DNA from: Clostridium sp.
GTDB lineage: Bacteria > Bacillota > Clostridia > Lachnospirales > Lachnospiraceae
Assembly (NCBI GenBank): GCA_018377235.1
Contig: JAGZZT010000010.1
Location: 1-64,000 of the forward strand
Direction: 5' to 3'
DNA length: 64,000 nt
The translations under genes were made by a program, and so were the position numbers. The notes beneath the pieces were generated by a model that worked only from the letters and a program-made list of their open reading frames with translations, was not told where the DNA came from and did no database searches. Positions 24,764-33,978 of this stretch are shown in pieces (positions within the stretch are counted from its first letter, which is position 1; every line of letters starts with the position of its first letter).

Positions 24764-26533
24764 TTACATGTGCTCCGGAGCTTCAATGCCCAGCAGATCC
24801 ATGCAGGCGTTCAGTACGTCCTTCGTAAGACTGATCAGGCTGATAAAACCTGCCTGCTTCTCCCGATCCTCCTCGCCGATAATCTTATTGACCAGGTAGA
24901 AATTATTAAACGCATCTGATAAGTCATACATATACTGGCAGATGCGGTGAGGCGCAGTCTCTGCAAAAGCAGTCTCCACCACCTCTCCGAAACGGCACAG
25001 CTCCAGCTGAAGCGCCTTCTCAGTCTCAGAGGAAGCCGGACGTACAGGAATCAGAGTATAGCTTCCGCCCATCAGTTCTCTGTACTTCTCGAGAATAGAC
25101 TTGATCCGCACTACCATGTACTGGATATGAGGACCTGTATTTCCCTCGAAGGAGATAAAGCGATCTACATCGAATACATAGTCCTTGGTAGCCTGGTTGG
25201 AGAGATCACCGTACTTTAAGGCAGCGAGACCGATCATCTCAGCCGTCTTTCTCATCTCCTCCTCAGATACCCTCTGCTTCTCCTGAACCTTTTTGTAGAC
25301 TTCCTCGTTAATATCTGCAATCAGGCGTTCCAGACGCATGACACCGCCGTCCCGCGTCTTAAACGGACCTCCGTCCTTGCTGTTCATAGTTCCAAAGCCC
25401 AGGAACACCATCTTGGTGCCGTCCTTCACAATGCCGGCCTTCTTTGCCACACGGAATACCTGAGTAAAATGAAGCTCCTGACGTTTGTCCACCACATAAA
25501 TATAGCGATCTGGATGGTAATCCTGCTCTCTCTGGACAATAGTAGCCAGATCGGAGGTAGCGTAGAGAGCGGCTCCGTCAGACTTTCTGACGATACATGG
25601 GGGAAGCTCCTTTGTATCTGTCTCCTCTGCAATATCCACCACAAGAGCTCCCTGGCTTTCATAAGCCAGCCCCTTCTCAACCAGATCGTCAATCAGCTGC
25701 GGAATGTAGGGCTGCGCATCGCTCTCTCCCTTCCACAGATCGAAAGACACATTAAGATTGCCGTAGTTTCTCTTTAAGTCTTTTAAGGATACGCTCATAA
25801 TGTGCTCCCAAATGGCACGGTAAGGCGCATAGCCGCTCTGGAGCTTAAAGGTAGCCTCCTGAGCTCTCTCCTTGAAAGCCTCGTCCTGCTTTGACTTGGC
25901 GCTGGCTGCCGGATAAATCTCTTCCAGCTCAGAGATAGTAAACGGCGGTTCCTTTGGATATTCCCCTGTAAAACTCTCGTCAAAGTAGGGAAGATCCGGC
26001 TGTCTGTCGTGGAGTTCCTCGATAATCAGTCCCATCTGAAGTCCCCAGTCTCCCAGATGCACGTCGCCGATTACCTTATGCCCCATATAGCGGCTGATAC
26101 GCTTAATACTCTCTCCGATGACAGCAGAGCGCAGATGACCTACATGAAGAGGCTTCGCCACGTTAGCGCCGCCGTAGTCTACGATAATAGTCTCCGGCTC
26201 CTTCGTCTCCTCCAGTCCGTACTTGGGATCCTCTGCCATGCGGTTCATGTACTCAGCCAGATACTCCGGGGAAATACGCAGATTGATAAAGCCTGGCATA
26301 ACGGCATTGAGTTCAGAGAACATGACGCTTTCCTTCGCCTTCTCCACTACCTCGCTGGCAATATCAATCGGCTTCTTTTTATATGCCTTAGCGGCAGCCA
26401 TGGCTCCGTTGCACTGATACTCGCACAGATCCGGACGGTTGGAAACTGTGACCTTCACATATTTCTCATCATATCCGCAGGCGGTAAAAGCAGGCGTCAG
26501 CTCTGCCACAATTAAATCAATCATCTTCTGCAT
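24764..26533 (-). CDS. argS: Arginyl-tRNA synthetase
   Basis: ArgS charges tRNA-Arg with arginine. The 589 residues have the N-terminal Add-1 domain and the class I signature GGANVAKPLHVGHLRSA (HVGH as HIGH motif, about 119-135). The KMSKS position is replaced by a degenerate loop (MNSKDGGPFKTRDGG), as is usual in many ArgS proteins, and the DALR anticodon-binding domain ends the chain. AAGGAG lies 8 bases before the ATG. No T-box is visible upstream. The SNF2 gene follows 100 bases later. Confidence 0.96.
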   Translation of the reverse strand: MQKMIDLIVAELTPAFTACGYDEKYVKVTVSNRPDLCEYQCNGAMAAAKAYKKKPIDIASEVVEKAKESVMFSELNAVMPGFINLRISPEYLAEYMNRMAEDPKYGLEETKEPETIIVDYGGANVAKPLHVGHLRSAVIGESIKRISRYMGHKVIGDVHLGDWGLQMGLIIEELHDRQPDLPYFDESFTGEYPKEPPFTISELEEIYPAASAKSKQDEAFKERAQEATFKLQSGYAPYRAIWEHIMSVSLKDLKRNYGNLNVSFDLWKGESDAQPYIPQLIDDLVEKGLAYESQGALVVDIAEETDTKELPPCIVRKSDGAALYATSDLATIVQREQDYHPDRYIYVVDKRQELHFTQVFRVAKKAGIVKDGTKMVFLGFGTMNSKDGGPFKTRDGGVMRLERLIADINEEVYKKVQEKQRVSEEEMRKTAEMIGLAALKYGDLSNQATKDYVFDVDRFISFEGNTGPHIQYMVVRIKSILEKYRELMGGSYTLIPVRPASSETEKALQLELCRFGEVVETAFAETAPHRICQYMYDLSDAFNNFYLVNKIIGEEDREKQAGFISLISLTKDVLNACMDLLGIEAPEHM

Positions 26534-26769
26534 GATTTTGTCTCCTTCTTGTCAGTGTTTCTGATGCCTTTGTCCACCGGCATCTTCTGTTCTTATATAC
26601 TATAAAATATTTTCTCCGTAAGTTCAAGCCTAACTGAGACAGGACTGCAGTAAACCTGTAAATCCATGGCTCATTTTTTTCAAACGTATCCTCAGCATCT
26701 GCAGGTCTTGTGACGATAGCAAGGCTTTCACTGCGAGGTTTGCACCAATGCTTTTAAGCTGCGGGACAT

Positions 26770-27537
26770 TTACTCCCTCATGGCCTCCTTCACATCCTTC
26801 AGAAACTCCTTCCACTGGTCCGGATGATCCACGAAATATTTCGGACAGGCCTTTTCTGTTATATCATAGTGGCGAATCACATCTTTAGGCTTTAAATCCA
26901 GTTCCCGGCACAGCCATGATGTCAGGCGCACCAGAGAGGCATAGGTCTCTTCCGTGAATCTGCCATCCTTTCCCGGATGACAGCACTCAATGGAAATCGT
27001 ATCAGAATTCCTTGTATTGGATGCGTAGGCCATCTCGTCAATAGGCACGCACTGAATAATCTCCCCGTCTATCCCAATAATGAAATTACTGCTGACAGAA
27101 ATTTTGTTAGAGCCTGTCTGATCCTTCAGCCCTTCGAAATAATTCCTGTTCTGCTCAGCGGTTGTCCCTGGATTTCCTACATAGTGAACCACAATACCGT
27201 TAATCTCAGCAAGCTTCGTGCCAGGTCTGGAATAATCATTGATGGTCAGCAGATCCTGTGTTACCCACTCCGGCGTTTTTACAGATGAAGGATTGACCGG
27301 CTCTCTGATAAGGCTTTCTCTGAGAAACCATCCTGCTGCTCCTCCAGACAGAAAAAGAATAAGTGCTGCAGCAGCCAGAAATATCCTTCTATTCCGTCTG
27401 CGGCGCAGAGCCCTCTCTCTTTTAAAGCTTCTTCCATATGCTCCAGACTCTCTTCTCTGTCGGCTTCTCCCCTCTCCCGAAGCCTCCCCAGAACCAGCCC
27501 GCCTGTTCTTCTCTTTCATTTCCTCGTACAACCCCAT
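26770..27537 (-). CDS. N-acetylmuramoyl-L-alanine amidase (Amidase_2 type), membrane-anchored
   Basis: The N-terminal cytoplasmic part (about 1-50) is very rich in Arg, Lys, Glu and Gly. A transmembrane helix follows (about 52-72, IFLAAAALILFLSGGAAGWF), then an Amidase_2/PGRP domain. Zinc-type histidines are visible in GIVVHYVGNP and VIRHYDITEKACPKYF, with the conserved SIECCHPG between them. It should cleave the bond between muramic acid and the stem peptide outside the membrane. ATG at 27537 follows AAAGGGGACG. An in-frame start 23 codons earlier has no ribosome site. The unusually basic cytoplasmic head could bind nucleic acid or acidic lipids; that is a guess. Confidence 0.85.
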   Translation of the reverse strand: MGLYEEMKEKNRRAGSGEASGEGRSRQRRESGAYGRSFKRERALRRRRNRRIFLAAAALILFLSGGAAGWFLRESLIREPVNPSSVKTPEWVTQDLLTINDYSRPGTKLAEINGIVVHYVGNPGTTAEQNRNYFEGLKDQTGSNKISVSSNFIIGIDGEIIQCVPIDEMAYASNTRNSDTISIECCHPGKDGRFTEETYASLVRLTSWLCRELDLKPKDVIRHYDITEKACPKYFVDHPDQWKEFLKDVKEAMRE

Positions 27538-27728
27538 CGTCCCCTTTGCTGTATGAGCATTTCTCAGATGTATTTTTATTAAAAAATCCGATTCTCCGGT
27601 AAACAAAGAAACTGCTGTAAAATAGCCCTGGGAAAGATATTTTACAACAGTTCCTATTTGTCCGAATCCTTATGCCTGATTCTTTTATTCAGTCAAGCTG
27701 TCCTCTGCAGAAATCTGCTGAATCTGCA

Positions 27729-28286
27729 TTAAACTCTGGACAGATACTCTCCTGTACGTGTATCGATCTTAACTTTGTCGCCAATCTCTACGAATAATGG
27801 AACGTAGATAACTGCGCCTGTCTCTACAGTAGCCGGCTTAGTAGCGCCTGTAGCTGTATCTCCCTTAAGGCCTGGCTCTGTCTCTGTGATCTCAAGCTCT
27901 GCAAACAGAGGAGCCTCTACGGAGAATACCTCGCCGTTGTGAGAACAGATCTTAACCATGTCGTTCTCCTTTACGAACTTCAGAGCGTCACCGATCTGTT
28001 CGGATGTCAGAGCTACCTGCTCAAAGTTCTCCACGTTCATGAAGTGGAACAGATCTCCGTCAGAGTACAGATACTGCATATCTACTCTGTCAATTCTGGC
28101 TGCCGGGAACTTCTCTGTCGGTCTGAAAGTTTTCTCCACAACACCGCCGTTCTTGATATTTTTAAGCTTGGTTCTTACGAACGCAGCGCCCTTTCCTGGC
28201 TTTACATGCTGGAACTCGACGATCTGGAATACGTTTCCTTCGATTTCCACTGTAATACCGTTTCTAAAATCGCCCGCTGATACCAT
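27729..28286 (-). CDS. efp: Elongation factor P
   Basis: EF-P relieves ribosome stalling at polyproline stretches. The 185 residues contain the KOW-like domain I with the loop [12 protein letters not shown] (modification-site Lys about 32) and two OB domains ending in [17 protein letters not shown]. The loop lysine fits modifiable EF-P types. The modifying enzyme is not encoded nearby. AGGAGG precedes the ATG. Confidence 0.97.
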   Translation of the reverse strand: MVSAGDFRNGITVEIEGNVFQIVEFQHVKPGKGAAFVRTKLKNIKNGGVVEKTFRPTEKFPAARIDRVDMQYLYSDGDLFHFMNVENFEQVALTSEQIGDALKFVKENDMVKICSHNGEVFSVEAPLFAELEITETEPGLKGDTATGATKPATVETGAVIYVPLFVEIGDKVKIDTRTGEYLSRV

Positions 28287-28352
28287 AAATGATATTCCTC
28301 CTTGAATGATCTCTCTTTATCTTTTTTATTCTATACTATAATATGCCGTTTT

Positions 28353-29810
28353 TCAACTACTTTTTGCAAAAGCCGCAATCTCCTGCGCGATTTCTCCAGG
28401 CATCCGCCCGTCTGTATTTATCGTAATATCTGCGGTTTTTTCATAGACAGGGCCTCTGACAGATAGAAGGCCTTCCACCTTCTCTCTCACATTTCCGCCC
28501 TGCAGAAGAGGTCTTGTAGTGTCTCCCTGGAGACGAAACAGAACCTGTTCCGGAGAGGTTTTCAGATAAATGCACACAGCATTTTCTTCTAAAAGCTTCT
28601 GGTTTTCCTCCCTGAGAGCCAAGCCTCCTCCTGCTGAAATCACAGTATACTCTCCGTCCTGTCCTGTTTTTTTCAGGAGTTCTCTCAGAGTATCTGTCTC
28701 CATTCTCCGAAAACATTCCTCTCCCTGAAGATGGAAAATCTCTGAAATGGTCAGGCCCGCCTGGCGCTCTGTCTCCTGATCCGTATCATAGAGACTGCAG
28801 CCCAGAAGTTCTGCCAGTTCTTTTCCCACACTGGTCTTTCCAGCTCCCATAAATCCGATAAGAACCAGATTGTTCTGTTTAGGCTGAAGCTTTCGCTGGA
28901 TCAGAGTCTCAGCTAAGATGAGAGTATCCCTTCCTACCCGCACTCCAGGATTCCACAGCTCATAGGAAACCGCCCCCTGGTAAACCAGCATCTTCAGTCC
29001 ATTGACAGCCTTTCCTCCTGCTTCCCGCACCAGGCGCATAAACTTCGTCTCTGCCGGAGTGTAAATCACATCCAGAGCCTCCTCTATAAGCTGATAAAAA
29101 TTCCTGTCCTCTATAGGCGCTGCGTCCACTGCAGGATGCATCCCCACACTGGTACACTGAACAGCCAGATACCGCTTTCCGGACAGCTCCTTCCACTGAG
29201 AAAGAGCCAGAGCTCTCATCATTTCTCTTCCTGCAAGCATGTTCCCATACTCCGCCAGCTCCTCGGCTTTTTCGACGCTTCTGTTCAGCACAGCAATGCT
29301 TTCTGCTCCGTCCCTGATCAGCATATAGGCAGCCGCTCTGGCAGCTCCCCCCGCTCCGATCAGAAGGCAGTCCCTCCCCTTCACAGTAAAACCAGCTTCC
29401 TGAACAGCTCTCCTGAGACCTGGAACATCTGTATTGTATCCTTTGTATCCCCGTTCCGTCCGGACCAGGGTATTCACGGCTCCGATATCTCTGGCTGCCT
29501 CGTCTATACTGTCCAGATATTTCATCACTGCCTGCTTGTGGGGCACTGTCACATTCATGCCCAAAATATTCAGGGCAAAGGCTCCAGAAACTGCCGCCTG
29601 AAGCTCCTCCTTCTTTACTTTAAACGGAATATAGACTAAATCTGCCCCTGTGCTTTCTGCGTAAAGATTCTGAAGCATGGGAGACATGGAGTGTTCCACT
29701 GGGTTCGCTAAAATCCCGCAGACTCTTGTAGTTCCTCTGACAGCCTGTGCCGCCTGAAGCAGCCTTTCCTGCTCTCCCGCCTGTTTTTTTGTTTTGTCTT
29801 TTTCTGTCAT
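28353..29810 (-). CDS. aroE-aroK: Bifunctional shikimate dehydrogenase / shikimate kinase (AroE-AroK fusion)
   Basis: Residues about 25-305 form AroE. They include the substrate-binding serines in VEHSMSPMLQN, the catalytic lysine in NVTVPHKQAV, the aspartate in GYNTDVPG and the NADP motif LLIGAGGAARAA. From about 315 a complete shikimate kinase follows, with P-loop GFMGAGKTSVG, DTD(Q)E and the substrate-binding segment SAGGGLALR. The fusion would carry 3-dehydroshikimate to shikimate and on to shikimate-3-phosphate, the substrate of AroA encoded at 5.4 kb. Each half is of full length with no frameshift. Its ATG overlaps the stop of the HAD phosphatase gene (ATGA), so the two are coupled. Confidence 0.94.
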   Translation of the reverse strand: MTEKDKTKKQAGEQERLLQAAQAVRGTTRVCGILANPVEHSMSPMLQNLYAESTGADLVYIPFKVKKEELQAAVSGAFALNILGMNVTVPHKQAVMKYLDSIDEAARDIGAVNTLVRTERGYKGYNTDVPGLRRAVQEAGFTVKGRDCLLIGAGGAARAAAYMLIRDGAESIAVLNRSVEKAEELAEYGNMLAGREMMRALALSQWKELSGKRYLAVQCTSVGMHPAVDAAPIEDRNFYQLIEEALDVIYTPAETKFMRLVREAGGKAVNGLKMLVYQGAVSYELWNPGVRVGRDTLILAETLIQRKLQPKQNNLVLIGFMGAGKTSVGKELAELLGCSLYDTDQETERQAGLTISEIFHLQGEECFRRMETDTLRELLKKTGQDGEYTVISAGGGLALREENQKLLEENAVCIYLKTSPEQVLFRLQGDTTRPLLQGGNVREKVEGLLSVRGPVYEKTADITINTDGRMPGEIAQEIAAFAKSS

Positions 29811-30343
29811 CTCTCTCTGCTCTTTTCCTGCTGCCTGCTCTCCCGCTTTCTGCAGTCTCTTTTGTAAAAATACAGTACCACTGCTTCCAGACGACGCTTT
29901 AAAACAATCTGTATTTCTTCCTTGGGATGGATGGGCTTTGTAAGAATCCCGTAGATTCCAGCCCGGTTTGCCCCATATACATCTGTAAACAGCTGATCTC
30001 CCACAAACAGGCTTGTCTCCCTGTCTGTCCCCATCAGCTCCATGGCTCTTTCATAGCCGCTCCGGGCCGGCTTTTTGCCTTTATAAATATAGGGGGAATC
30101 TACCTGCGCGGCAAAAGAAGATACTCTCGGCTCCTTATTGTTAGACAGCAGACAGGTTTTCATCCCCATTTCCTTCAGGCGGCCAAACAGCTGCAGCGCC
30201 CGCTCATCCGCCGGATCGCCGTGGGGTACTAACGTATTGTCAATATCAAAAATCACTCCGCGGATCCCCTGCTTAAAAAAATTCTCGTAGGGGATATCAT
30301 AGGCGGAGTCTCTGTATTCCTTCGGATAAAATGCTCTGAACAT
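29807..30343 (-). CDS. yqeG: YqeG-family HAD phosphatase
   Basis: The 178 residues belong to HAD subfamily IIIA: motif I GVIFDIDNTLVPHG (DxDxT, about 30-43), motif II LLSNN, the lysine in GKKPARSGYERA and motif IV VGDQLFTDVYGANRAG. The family is described as a phosphatidylglycerophosphate phosphatase-like or unassigned phosphatase in Firmicutes. The substrate here is not known. The C-terminal 20 residues are strongly basic. It lies between nrdR and aroE-aroK, overlapping the latter by 4 bases, in a tight operon. Confidence 0.9.
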   Translation of the reverse strand: MFRAFYPKEYRDSAYDIPYENFFKQGIRGVIFDIDNTLVPHGDPADERALQLFGRLKEMGMKTCLLSNNKEPRVSSFAAQVDSPYIYKGKKPARSGYERAMELMGTDRETSLFVGDQLFTDVYGANRAGIYGILTKPIHPKEEIQIVLKRRLEAVVLYFYKRDCRKRESRQQEKSRER

Positions 30344-30344
30344 A

Positions 30345-30800
30345 CTAGTCCTTCTTCAACAGCTTTCCGATCTCTTCCATAAAGGTTCCCACATCCTTAA
30401 ACTCTCTGTATACAGAGGCAAAGCGCACATAGGCCACCTCATCCAGATCTTTTAATTTGTCCATCACCAGCTCGCCGATAGCTGAGGTCTCGATCTCTCT
30501 CTCCTCTTTGTTAAAAATCTGGTTTTCTATCCCGTCAATGGTCTCGCTGATCTGCTGTGGTGAAACTGGGCGCTTATGGCAGGAATGAAGGATGCCTGCC
30601 TCTATCTTGGACCGGTCATAGAGCTCCCTGGAATTATCCTTCTTGATTACCATCAGCGGCATCGTCTCCAGTTTTTCATAAGTAGTAAAACGTTTTCCGC
30701 ATGTCTCACACTGACGGCGGCGGCGGATGGAACTGTTGTCGTCTGCCGGTCTGGAGTCAATCACCTTTGTATCAGAAGCATTACAAAATGGACATTTCAC
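30345..30800 (-). CDS. nrdR: Transcriptional repressor NrdR
   Basis: NrdR senses nucleotides and represses ribonucleotide reductase genes. The 151 residues begin with the zinc ribbon (CPFCN...CETCGKRF, with the RRRRQC DNA-binding stretch between), followed by an ATP-cone domain (about 48-138). The start is GTG at 30800 with AGGAGG 8 bases upstream. No NrdR box or nrd gene is seen in the window. It is first of the nrdR-yqeG-aroEK group. Confidence 0.97.
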   Translation of the reverse strand: MKCPFCNASDTKVIDSRPADDNSSIRRRRQCETCGKRFTTYEKLETMPLMVIKKDNSRELYDRSKIEAGILHSCHKRPVSPQQISETIDGIENQIFNKEEREIETSAIGELVMDKLKDLDEVAYVRFASVYREFKDVGTFMEEIGKLLKKD

Positions 30801-30868
30801 ATTCTTTTCCTCCTGTGTGATATATTGTCCTTATTTTAACGTACTGCTGAAAGATATGCAAGCTGTTT

Positions 30869-31117
30869 TCAGCCTTTTTGCTCCTTTTTGCACAGTTCCA
30901 CCAGGATAATATCATCTCCGATCTGCTTCACATCACGCCATGGAATCACATATTCGCTCTCCCTTCCCAGAAATCCCCACAGACATCCCGGTCCCGGAAT
31001 AATGAGAGCTGTCACTCTTCCTGTGCAGATATCGATATCCACGTCCCCCACAAAGCCCAAACGGCTGCAGTCCTTGATATTGATAACTTCCTTTTGCTTC
31101 ATCTCTGAAAGACGCAT
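30869..31117 (-). CDS. YlmC/YmxH-family PRC-barrel protein
   Basis: This 82-residue protein begins MRLSEMKQKEVINIKDCSRLG and has the PRC-barrel core DVDIDICTGRVTALIIPG and YVIPWRDVKQIGDDIILV. The family is sporulation-associated in Bacillus and Clostridium, with no fixed biochemical role. In many Firmicutes it sits near sigG and nrdR. Here it is beside nrdR, but sigG is 6 kb away. CAGGAGC precedes the ATG. Confidence 0.9.
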   Translation of the reverse strand: MRLSEMKQKEVINIKDCSRLGFVGDVDIDICTGRVTALIIPGPGCLWGFLGRESEYVIPWRDVKQIGDDIILVELCKKEQKG

Positions 31118-31175
31118 AGTTTTAAGCTCCTGTCAGGCCTCTTGGTTCCAGTATATGACGGCTGGACGCTAAATT

Positions 31176-31209
31176 GCCCTGCCCCCGGATGAAATCCGGC
31201 AGGCAGGGC
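31176..31209. terminator. Hairpin after the flavoprotein-like lipoprotein gene
   Basis: GCCCTGCC (31176-31183) pairs with GGCAGGGC (31202-31209), and inner CCGGAT pairs with ATCCGG. It is GC-rich with only a weak T-run. It lies 50 bases past the lipoprotein stop. Confidence 0.55.
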
Positions 31210-31259
31210 ATTCTCTCTGCTCTGTTTTATGTTATGATTTTCTGTGCTGTATTTCTTCT

Positions 31260-32261
31260 CTACTGCCGGGGCGCATTATCCTGAGCATAAATAGAAGCTT
31301 CTGTTCCAGCTGTCGTTCCGAATACAACCATTCCTGTCAGCTCGTTTCCCTCCAGAGCCTTATCGCCGTGAAGAGCTGCTTCTATGGCGTCTCCAGCGGC
31401 ATAGAGTCCCGGAATTTCTCCCTCATCGGCCGTCACTGCATTAGCGCAGCTGTCTACGTTCACTCCAATATTCTTTCCGCTCTCATCAGTCACATAGGAA
31501 ACTCCCAGAGCCCCCAGAAGATCCAGGTAAGCATCGTCGGTTACCAGCAGGGACCGGCAGGTAATCTCCTGCTCTCCATCTGTTCCCTTCACCTTAACGC
31601 CTGTCACTTCTCCATCAGCGCCATAGAGTACCTGGGAAAGCTCCCCATCCTCTGCCACAGTCACATTCAGGCTGTCAAATTTTTCCTGAATCTTCGTCTG
31701 AATCTGGCTTCCCAGATCTTCTCCGTCAGCTGCCTCATAGCTTCTGGCCACGCTGGACCCCTCCTTCTGAGTCACACCAGAAAGCTCAATGCCCAGATCC
31801 CGCACCCAGTCAAGAGCCGCCTGGCTTTCCTCTCCCAGATGCTCCACCATTTCCTGATTTCCCTTTCCGCCTCCTGCTGCCAGGGTATCTGCAATGTAGC
31901 TGTCCACTGTATCCTCAATTCCTGCATCTGCCTGTTCTTCTGTATCGGAAGCGTTCATGCAGTTTCCTGACAGAGTTTCTTCACCGCTTCCCAGCACCAG
32001 GATCCTGGCCGGATCTGTTCCCTCTGCCACTGCCTGAATTGCCGCAGCCATACCCGCCGGATCACCGCCTGCAATCACAAGATCCGCATCTTTCATGAGA
32101 GCTGGCTGATCTGCCTGTGTACTCTCCTTTGCTGCTTCCTGGGAAGTTCCCGGCCTGGCTGTCTCTTCTGCTTTATCTCCTGTACCCTGGCTGCTGCATC
32201 CCGTCAGGGCTCCCACTGCCAGAACTGCTGCTGTCCATGCTGCCAATGATTTTTTTCTCAT
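31260..32261 (-). CDS. Lipoprotein with a shortened fumarate-reductase-like flavoprotein domain
   Basis: The 333 residues start with a lipobox LTGC (about 19-22) and an acidic Thr/Ser linker. A region like the FAD-binding fumarate reductase family follows. The dinucleotide motif is altered (VIAGGDPAGMAAAIQA, where GGGxAGxxAA is usual). The segment NCMNASDTEEQADAGIEDT and the C-terminal GLYAAGDAIEA...GNELTGMVVFG match the family. The middle region with the catalytic residues is missing, since relatives have 450-600 residues. FAD may still bind, but reductase activity seems unlikely. Its promoter overlaps a long palindrome. Function unknown. Confidence 0.75.
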   Translation of the reverse strand: MRKKSLAAWTAAVLAVGALTGCSSQGTGDKAEETARPGTSQEAAKESTQADQPALMKDADLVIAGGDPAGMAAAIQAVAEGTDPARILVLGSGEETLSGNCMNASDTEEQADAGIEDTVDSYIADTLAAGGGKGNQEMVEHLGEESQAALDWVRDLGIELSGVTQKEGSSVARSYEAADGEDLGSQIQTKIQEKFDSLNVTVAEDGELSQVLYGADGEVTGVKVKGTDGEQEITCRSLLVTDDAYLDLLGALGVSYVTDESGKNIGVNVDSCANAVTADEGEIPGLYAAGDAIEAALHGDKALEGNELTGMVVFGTTAGTEASIYAQDNAPRQ

Positions 32262-32306
32262 AATCTGCTCCTATCCCGGAAGAAACTCTCTTCCGTACGA
32301 TTGAAA

Positions 32307-32359
32307 TTCCGCCGGTTCTGATGAGTCTGACTCTGATGCTGTCGTAATTTCCGGCGGAA
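32307..32359 (-). promoter_or_regulatory. Hairpin in the leader of the flavoprotein-like lipoprotein gene
   Basis: TTCCGCCGG (32359-32351 on the minus strand) pairs with CCGGCGGAA (32315-32307) across a 35-base loop, which itself contains the partly self-complementary GAGTCAGACTC. It lies between the promoter and the start codon in the transcribed leader. It matches no riboswitch I know. Confidence 0.4.
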
Positions 32360-32385
32360 GAAGCAAAAAAGTCCAACTGAGCCTT

Positions 32386-32431
32386 CCTGCTTCTGTGACA
32401 GCATTCTATCACAGGAAGCAGGTCAGATCAA
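32386..32431 (-). promoter_or_regulatory. Promoter overlapped by a 13-bp-arm palindrome
   Basis: Minus strand: -35 TTGATC (32431-32426), 17-base spacer, -10 TAGAAT (32408-32403). The inverted repeat CCTGCTTCCTGTGA (32422-32409) / TCACAGAAGCAGG (32398-32386), with one bulged base, spans the spacer and brackets the -10. This is the expected layout for a repressor operator. The gene driven is the lipoprotein ending at 31260. Confidence 0.55.
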
Positions 32432-32510
32432 TTGAACTTTTATTAAGGTTGTTTTCAAAATCCAAATTTTTTATGAATTTTTTCTGTATCTGGCTTTAAA
32501 GCCCTGCCAC

Positions 32511-33914
32511 TTAGCTGCAGAGATCTGCGATTACCTGGGCGAAGATTTTCGCGCTTAAGAGAAGCTCGTCTATGACAGCAAACTCGTCCGCTCCATGCAT
32601 CCGATTGTCTGTTTCTGGAAGGGCAGCTCCGAAGGCTACTCCGTTCTGTAAATCATGGACGTAAGTTCCTCCTCCCATGGAAACGCACTCGCCTCTGCGG
32701 CCTGTATACTTCTCATAGGCATGAAGAAGAGTCTTCACAAACGGAGAATTTCCGTCTACATGGTGAGGCGGCAGCATTTCCTTGGTAAGCACAGTAATGC
32801 CATGCTCTGCCATCTTCTCTGCCACAGGCTTTAAGACATTATCCTCATTACCGCAGAGAGGCGTCCGGCTGTCGAAAATTCCGTGCATCCGGCTGTCTGA
32901 GATCTCCAGAATGTCGAACGCCAGAGTCAGAGCGCCTGAAAGCTCGTCGGCCATGGCTACGCCAAGGGCTTTTCCCTCTGTGTCTCCATGTGGGATCAGC
33001 TCTGTCAGGGAGCGGATTACCTCCAGCTGTCTGCAGGCTGCAAAGGGCAGTCTTGTAATCAAAAGCAGCAGCGCGGTTGCCGCATTCTTTCCTTCCTGCG
33101 GAGTGGAGGCGTGGGCGCCGGCTCCGCAGGCTGTGATCTCCAGGCATCCGTCCTTTCCCACCAGTGCAAAGGAAACACCAGTCTCCTTCTCCACCTCTCT
33201 TCCGGCCTCCCGCACCACATCATCATCCAGTCCCTCGAAAACGGCGTAGGCCTTTCCAGGAACCACATTGACCTTTGTGCCGGCTGTAACAGATTTCACC
33301 CTTGGAAGGGCTTCAGATGGCTCAAATTCTGCTTCAAACTCACAGTTTAAATGACCCTTCTCAATGTTCACCACTGGAAATGCCCCGTCTGGAGAGAATG
33401 TCATAGGAGCTTCCTTCTCTACTGCATAATAGTGGGCAATATCGCTGCTTCCGCATTCCTCATCAGTTCCCAGAATCAGACGCACCCTCTTCTTTAACGG
33501 AATATTTAATTCCTTCACTGCCCGCATAGCATAGAGAGCCGCTACGGCCGGTCCCTTGTCATCTGCCGTTCCGCGGCCATAAAGTTTTCCATCCTGCTCC
33601 ACTGGCTCGAAGGGTTTTGTCACCGTCCATCCCTCCCCCGCCGGAACCACATCCAGATGGGCCAGAATATCTAACTGGCTCTCCTCACCGCCAAAATCTA
33701 CGGTTCCCACATAATTATCATAATTTAAAATGGAAAAACCATAATTTTCCGCCATAGAAAGAGCTGTCCCCAAAGCGCGGCAGGCGCCTTCCCCGTAAGG
33801 CATGCCCTCCTGATAAGGCATTTTTTCGCTGTTAATGCGGCACAGTGTCTTAATATCCTCCAGCATCTCCTCCCTGTGGCTGTCAATGTATTTCTCGATC
33901 TCTTCTCTGTACAT
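32511..33914 (-). CDS. M20-family dipeptidase (PepV/Sapep type)
   Basis: This 467-residue di-zinc peptidase has metal ligands in DILAHLDVVPAGEGW (His/Asp, about 80-95), GRGTADDKGP (bridging Asp about 120), GTDEECGSSD (catalytic Glu and ligand Glu about 150) and the C-terminal histidine in MGGGTYVHD. The family hydrolyses dipeptides with an N-terminal residue of broad choice and works in the cytoplasm. No signal peptide is seen. AAAGGGGA lies before ATG at 33914. It is separate from the upstream yqeY gene by 64 bases. Confidence 0.93.
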   Translation of the reverse strand: MYREEIEKYIDSHREEMLEDIKTLCRINSEKMPYQEGMPYGEGACRALGTALSMAENYGFSILNYDNYVGTVDFGGEESQLDILAHLDVVPAGEGWTVTKPFEPVEQDGKLYGRGTADDKGPAVAALYAMRAVKELNIPLKKRVRLILGTDEECGSSDIAHYYAVEKEAPMTFSPDGAFPVVNIEKGHLNCEFEAEFEPSEALPRVKSVTAGTKVNVVPGKAYAVFEGLDDDVVREAGREVEKETGVSFALVGKDGCLEITACGAGAHASTPQEGKNAATALLLLITRLPFAACRQLEVIRSLTELIPHGDTEGKALGVAMADELSGALTLAFDILEISDSRMHGIFDSRTPLCGNEDNVLKPVAEKMAEHGITVLTKEMLPPHHVDGNSPFVKTLLHAYEKYTGRRGECVSMGGGTYVHDLQNGVAFGAALPETDNRMHGADEFAVIDELLLSAKIFAQVIADLCS

Positions 33915-33978
33915 CTGGTCATCCCCTTTCCGAAAACCTCACTTGGCTGTTCCCTATTTTTTCCTTCTCCCAGCGTTC

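Noticed and set aside
26534..26769. Possible small gene between argS and the amidase gene
   Set aside because: Short frames on both strands lack ribosome sites and show no recognisable protein character. I treat the stretch as non-coding.
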